Origin: Amylibacter sp.
GTDB lineage: Bacteria; Pseudomonadota; Alphaproteobacteria; Rhodobacterales; Rhodobacteraceae
Assembly: GCA_030625465.1 (NCBI GenBank)
Contig: DAOUQS010000012.1
Location: 1-17,463, forward strand
Direction: 5' to 3'
DNA: 17,463 bases
Shown: piece after piece, positions 15,181 through 17,463 of the stretch
Position numbering within the stretch: the stretch's first letter is position 1
Layout of the letters: the number at the start of each line of letters is the position of its first letter
Notes under the pieces: model-generated
The model's input: the letters and a program-made list of their open reading frames with translations, nothing else
Told to the model about the DNA's origin: nothing
Databases searched by the model: none
Translations under genes and position numbers: made by a program

Positions 15181-15253
15181 GTTCTGTGGTTCCCATCCGC
15201 AGAACAGTATTAGAATGCGTGGTATTTCCACGATACGCAAGAATTACGATACG
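15181..15253 (-). promoter_or_regulatory. Repeat-rich leader/promoter region of the acyl-CoA synthetase gene
   Basis: Two inverted repeats lie close together. GTTCTG (15181-15186) pairs with CAGAAC (15200-15205), extendable by a T-G and a G-C pair. CGTGG (15218-15222) pairs with CCACG (15228-15232) over TATTT. A direct repeat ACGATACG occurs at 15230-15237 and 15246-15253, 16 bp apart start to start. These could be operator sites or leader RNA structure. No convincing -35/-10 pair is recognised. Confidence 0.4.
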
Positions 15254-15262
15254 TCTTAACGC

Positions 15263-15282
15263 AAAAAAGGCAGAAAATCCGC
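15263..15282 (-). terminator. Weak possible terminator after the ABC exporter gene
   Basis: On the minus strand GCGGATTTTCTGC can form a 5-bp hairpin with one G-T pair and a 3-base loop (15270-15282). It is followed by C and then six T residues (15263-15268). The stem is short, so termination may be partial. Confidence 0.35.
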
Positions 15283-15315
15283 ATATTTCAATATTTATGA
15301 GGAAAAATCAGCGTG

Positions 15316-17100
15316 TTATTGGGTGAATTGCAACTTTGCCAGTTGCGCATACAAGCCGCCCTGCTTGACCAGCTGCGCATGACTGCCCTGCGCCACGATC
15401 CGGCCTTCGTCCAGCACGATAATGCGATCGGCCTGTTTCACGGTCGCCAGACGGTGCGCCACGATCAGTGTGGTGCGGTCTTTCGACAGGGTTTCGACCG
15501 CTTTTTGCACAGCCAACTCACTGCGTGCATCCAATGCCGAGGTCGCCTCATCCAGCAACAACACAGGCGCATCACGCAAAATCGCGCGTGCGATGGCAAT
15601 ACGTTGCTTCTGCCCGCCGGACAGCATCACGCCGCGTTCGCCGACAAAGCTTTGATAGCCATCAGGCAGCTTCATCAAGAATTCGTGTGCAGCAGCCGCC
15701 ATCGCGGCTTCGATAACTTCATCATCCGTGGCATCAGGGCGCCCGAACCGGATGTTTTCCATGGCAGAGGTTGCAAAAATAACCGGATCTTGTGGCACAT
15801 AGGCCATTTCCTTGCGGAAAATATCGCGGTTGATATTCCGGATGTCCACGCCATCAAACAAAACCGCACCGGAAATCGGATCAAAAAACCGTAAAACCAA
15901 TTGGAATACGGTGGATTTCCCGGCACCTGACGGCCCGACTAAAGCCACGGTTTCACCCGCTTTAATCGTCAGATCAAAAGCTTCCAATGCAGGCATATCA
16001 GGGCGGGACGGATAGTTGAAATCGACCTTGTCAAAGCTTATTTCACCGCGCACCGGTTGCGCCAACGCTTCGGTCACTGTGGGGTCAATGATATTATCTT
16101 CGGCGTTTATCAGCTCGACCAAACGTTCGGTCGCACCCGCCGCACGCTGTAATTCACCCCATATCTCGGACAGGGCACCGACCGCACCAGCGACCAGAAC
16201 CGCATAGATCACAAACTGCACTAAAGCACCCGGTGACATCAAATCAGCCTGCACATCACGCGCGCCCATCCACAAAACGCCAAGAACACCCGAAAACACA
16301 AGAAAGATCACAATTACGGTCATTATCGCACGCACCCCGATGCGCTTGCGTGCCGCATCATATGCTTGCTCGGTCAGGTTGGAAAATTGTTTGCGACTAG
16401 GGACTTCATGCGTGAACGCCTGAACCGTTTGCACGGCCAGCAAGGTTTCAGAGGCATTGCCGGAGCTTTCCGCAATGCAGTCCTGATTGACACGGCTTAA
16501 CACCCGCACACGCCGCCCCAGAACGATAATCGGAACGATGACCGCAGGCACAATCAACAGCACCAGACTGGTCAGTTTAACCGAGGTCAGCAACATCAGG
16601 GCCATACCGCCCAGAAAGATCAGCAGGTTACGCAGCGCGATGGAAACAGAGCTGCTGATAACCGACAGGATCAGCGTTGTATCCGTGGTGATCCGCGAAA
16701 GAACCTCACCCGTCATCACACCTTCAAAAAATTGCGGGCTCATCCCTATCATTTTGTTATATATAGATATTCTGATGTCAGTAATGACCCGTTCACCCAA
16801 GCGCGTAACAAAGTAATACCGGCACCCGGTACCGACAGCCAAAAGTGCGGCAATCCCGATTGCCGCCCCGAAATACTGGTCCAGCTGGTTAGCTTGTTCC
16901 AACGCGAACCCGTCAACCACACGGCGCACCGCCAGCGGTAGAATCAATGACAGACCGGCGGTTGTTATCAAGGCCAGCACGGCCAGAACCATCAAGGTTC
17001 GGTAGGGCTTTAAAAAAGGTAATAAGCCACGCAATGATCCAACTTTCTTGGATTTTTCACGTTCTTCCAGATCATTCGCGGAATTGCCGGTACGTCTCAT
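15316..17100 (-). CDS. ABC exporter, fused permease-ATPase half-transporter (MsbA/BmrA type)
   Basis: This 594-residue half-transporter has an N-terminal six-helix exporter domain (about 25-325) fused to an ATPase domain (about 345-594); it is expected to homodimerise in the inner membrane and export lipids or hydrophobic compounds. Positions are from the ATG at 17100. Motifs are Walker A GPSGAGKST (389-397), Q-loop VPQD with Q437, signature LSGGQKQR (493-500), Walker B VLLLDEA (513-519) and the H-loop histidine H549 in VAHR. The frame stays open 37 codons upstream to 17211, but that stretch has a cysteine-rich, unfamiliar composition, and GAAAGAT precedes the ATG at 17100, so the shorter form is preferred. 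The N-terminal 24 residues are charged (NDLEEREKSKK). The nearest upstream gene on the same strand is tRNA-Gly. The substrate is unknown. Confidence 0.94.
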   Translation of the reverse strand: MRRTGNSANDLEEREKSKKVGSLRGLLPFLKPYRTLMVLAVLALITTAGLSLILPLAVRRVVDGFALEQANQLDQYFGAAIGIAALLAVGTGCRYYFVTRLGERVITDIRISIYNKMIGMSPQFFEGVMTGEVLSRITTDTTLILSVISSSVSIALRNLLIFLGGMALMLLTSVKLTSLVLLIVPAVIVPIIVLGRRVRVLSRVNQDCIAESSGNASETLLAVQTVQAFTHEVPSRKQFSNLTEQAYDAARKRIGVRAIMTVIVIFLVFSGVLGVLWMGARDVQADLMSPGALVQFVIYAVLVAGAVGALSEIWGELQRAAGATERLVELINAEDNIIDPTVTEALAQPVRGEISFDKVDFNYPSRPDMPALEAFDLTIKAGETVALVGPSGAGKSTVFQLVLRFFDPISGAVLFDGVDIRNINRDIFRKEMAYVPQDPVIFATSAMENIRFGRPDATDDEVIEAAMAAAAHEFLMKLPDGYQSFVGERGVMLSGGQKQRIAIARAILRDAPVLLLDEATSALDARSELAVQKAVETLSKDRTTLIVAHRLATVKQADRIIVLDEGRIVAQGSHAQLVKQGGLYAQLAKLQFTQ

Positions 17101-17237
17101 TGGGTATCTTTCAAATGCAGTAATGCATCGATAACAGGCTTGTTCAAAAGTGCAAGCGAACAGACCGGATATACGACTGCAGTTAAGCGCTGAAATGCGG
17201 CAAGCGGTCAAGCGAATAGAGATGTATATTGAAGCTC

Positions 17238-17311
17238 TGGAGCGGGTAGCGGGAATCGAACCCGCGCCTTAAGCTTGGAAGGCTCTTATGATACCATTTC
17301 ACCATACCCGC
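17238..17311 (-). tRNA. tRNA-Gly (anticodon UCC)
   Basis: On the minus strand a complete 74-base cloverleaf can be drawn. Acceptor arms GCGGGTA (17305-17311) and TACCCGC (17242-17248) pair perfectly, with discriminator U. The anticodon loop CTTCCAA carries TCC, and the T arm is GCGGG-TTCGATT-CCCGC. The 3' CCA is encoded in the DNA (17238-17240). UCC reads GGA and GGG glycine codons. Confidence 0.96.
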
Positions 17312-17324
17312 TCAGAGAATTTAC

Positions 17325-17353
17325 CTAGTATTTCATCGTTGTGGGAGCGTCAA
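17325..17353 (-). promoter_or_regulatory. Promoter of tRNA-Gly
   Basis: On the minus strand TTGACG (17348-17353, 5 of 6 to consensus) is followed at exactly 17 bp by TACTAG (17325-17330, 3 of 6). Initiation would fall about 6-8 bases before the mature tRNA 5' end at 17311, which is typical for a tRNA gene. Confidence 0.55.
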
Positions 17354-17463
17354 GCCTACCAATAGAAACTAGATGCAAATAACGATATTATTTCCCAATG
17401 AGCCCTTCTGTTCGAATTTAGTTGATCAATATATCTGTTTCCTAACGCTAGCGAAAGAATGAT
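17354..17463. other. AT-rich terminal stretch without a recognised gene
   Basis: No coding region is supported in these last 110 bases. They hold two short perfect palindromes, TTGATCAA (17422-17429) and CGCTAGCG (17446-17453), which at this length can occur by chance. The next gene presumably lies beyond the window. Confidence 0.5.

Noticed and set aside
15313..15894. A 193-codon plus-strand frame at the end of the ABC exporter gene
   Set aside because: It mirrors the ATPase domain of the exporter on the opposite strand; the composition is H/Q/R-rich with no motif.
17101..17211. Longer N-terminus of the ABC exporter starting at 17211
   Set aside because: The 37 extra residues are cysteine-rich and unlike exporter N-termini. 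The ATG at 17100 has a plausible ribosome site and the expected charged start.
17238..17463. tRNA-Gly as an integration site for a genomic island
   Set aside because: There is no integrase gene and no second copy of the tRNA 3' end anywhere in the window; the side beyond 17463 cannot be examined.

Overview
The window looks like ordinary chromosome from a marine alphaproteobacterium of the Rhodobacterales (Roseobacter group). The basis is protein flavour, moderate GC content and the order ribE-ribB-ribH-nusB. I cannot name a genus from the sequence alone. I see no phage, transposon, CRISPR array or toxin-antitoxin module, and no clear candidate for a wholly new system. The most interesting points are smaller: a degenerate second domain in RibB, a capsule block lying between ribD and the other rib genes, a (GC)8 tract inside kpsC, and a few repeat-rich leaders.

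Layout. Positions 2-913 (+) hold the 3' part of ribD, whose start is outside the window. Positions 910-5508 (-) hold three genes of an ABC-transporter-dependent capsule pathway, transcribed kpsS, then an outer-membrane export lipoprotein, then kpsC. The kpsC stop codon overlaps the ribD stop codon inside a shared CTAG. Positions 5680-8966 (+) hold a small secreted protein of unknown function, then riboflavin synthase (ribE), DHBP synthase with a degenerate GTP cyclohydrolase II-like tail (ribB), lumazine synthase (ribH) and the antitermination factor nusB. From ribE on, these genes are spaced by 0 bp, 5 bp and a 4-bp overlap, so they are almost certainly one operon.

Positions 9017-10130 (+) hold a YceI-like periplasmic protein directly followed by a cytochrome b561. 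Next come a 12-helix MFS transporter (10209-11429) and methionyl-tRNA synthetase (11484-13199), closed by a double hairpin at about 13202-13261. The rest is on the minus strand: tRNA-Gly(UCC) with an encoded CCA (17238-17311), an ABC-type multidrug/lipid exporter (15316-17100) and a long AMP-forming acyl-CoA synthetase (13269-15167), which converges on metG.

How it works together. RibD, RibB, RibH and RibE cover all dedicated riboflavin steps except GTP cyclohydrolase II, whose zinc cysteines are missing here, so a separate ribA is expected elsewhere in the genome. KpsS and KpsC build the poly-Kdo linker on a lipid acceptor, and the export lipoprotein forms the outer-membrane exit. The inner-membrane partners (KpsM, KpsT, KpsE type) and the Kdo supply genes are not in the window. 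No gene-free stretch exceeds 300 bases.
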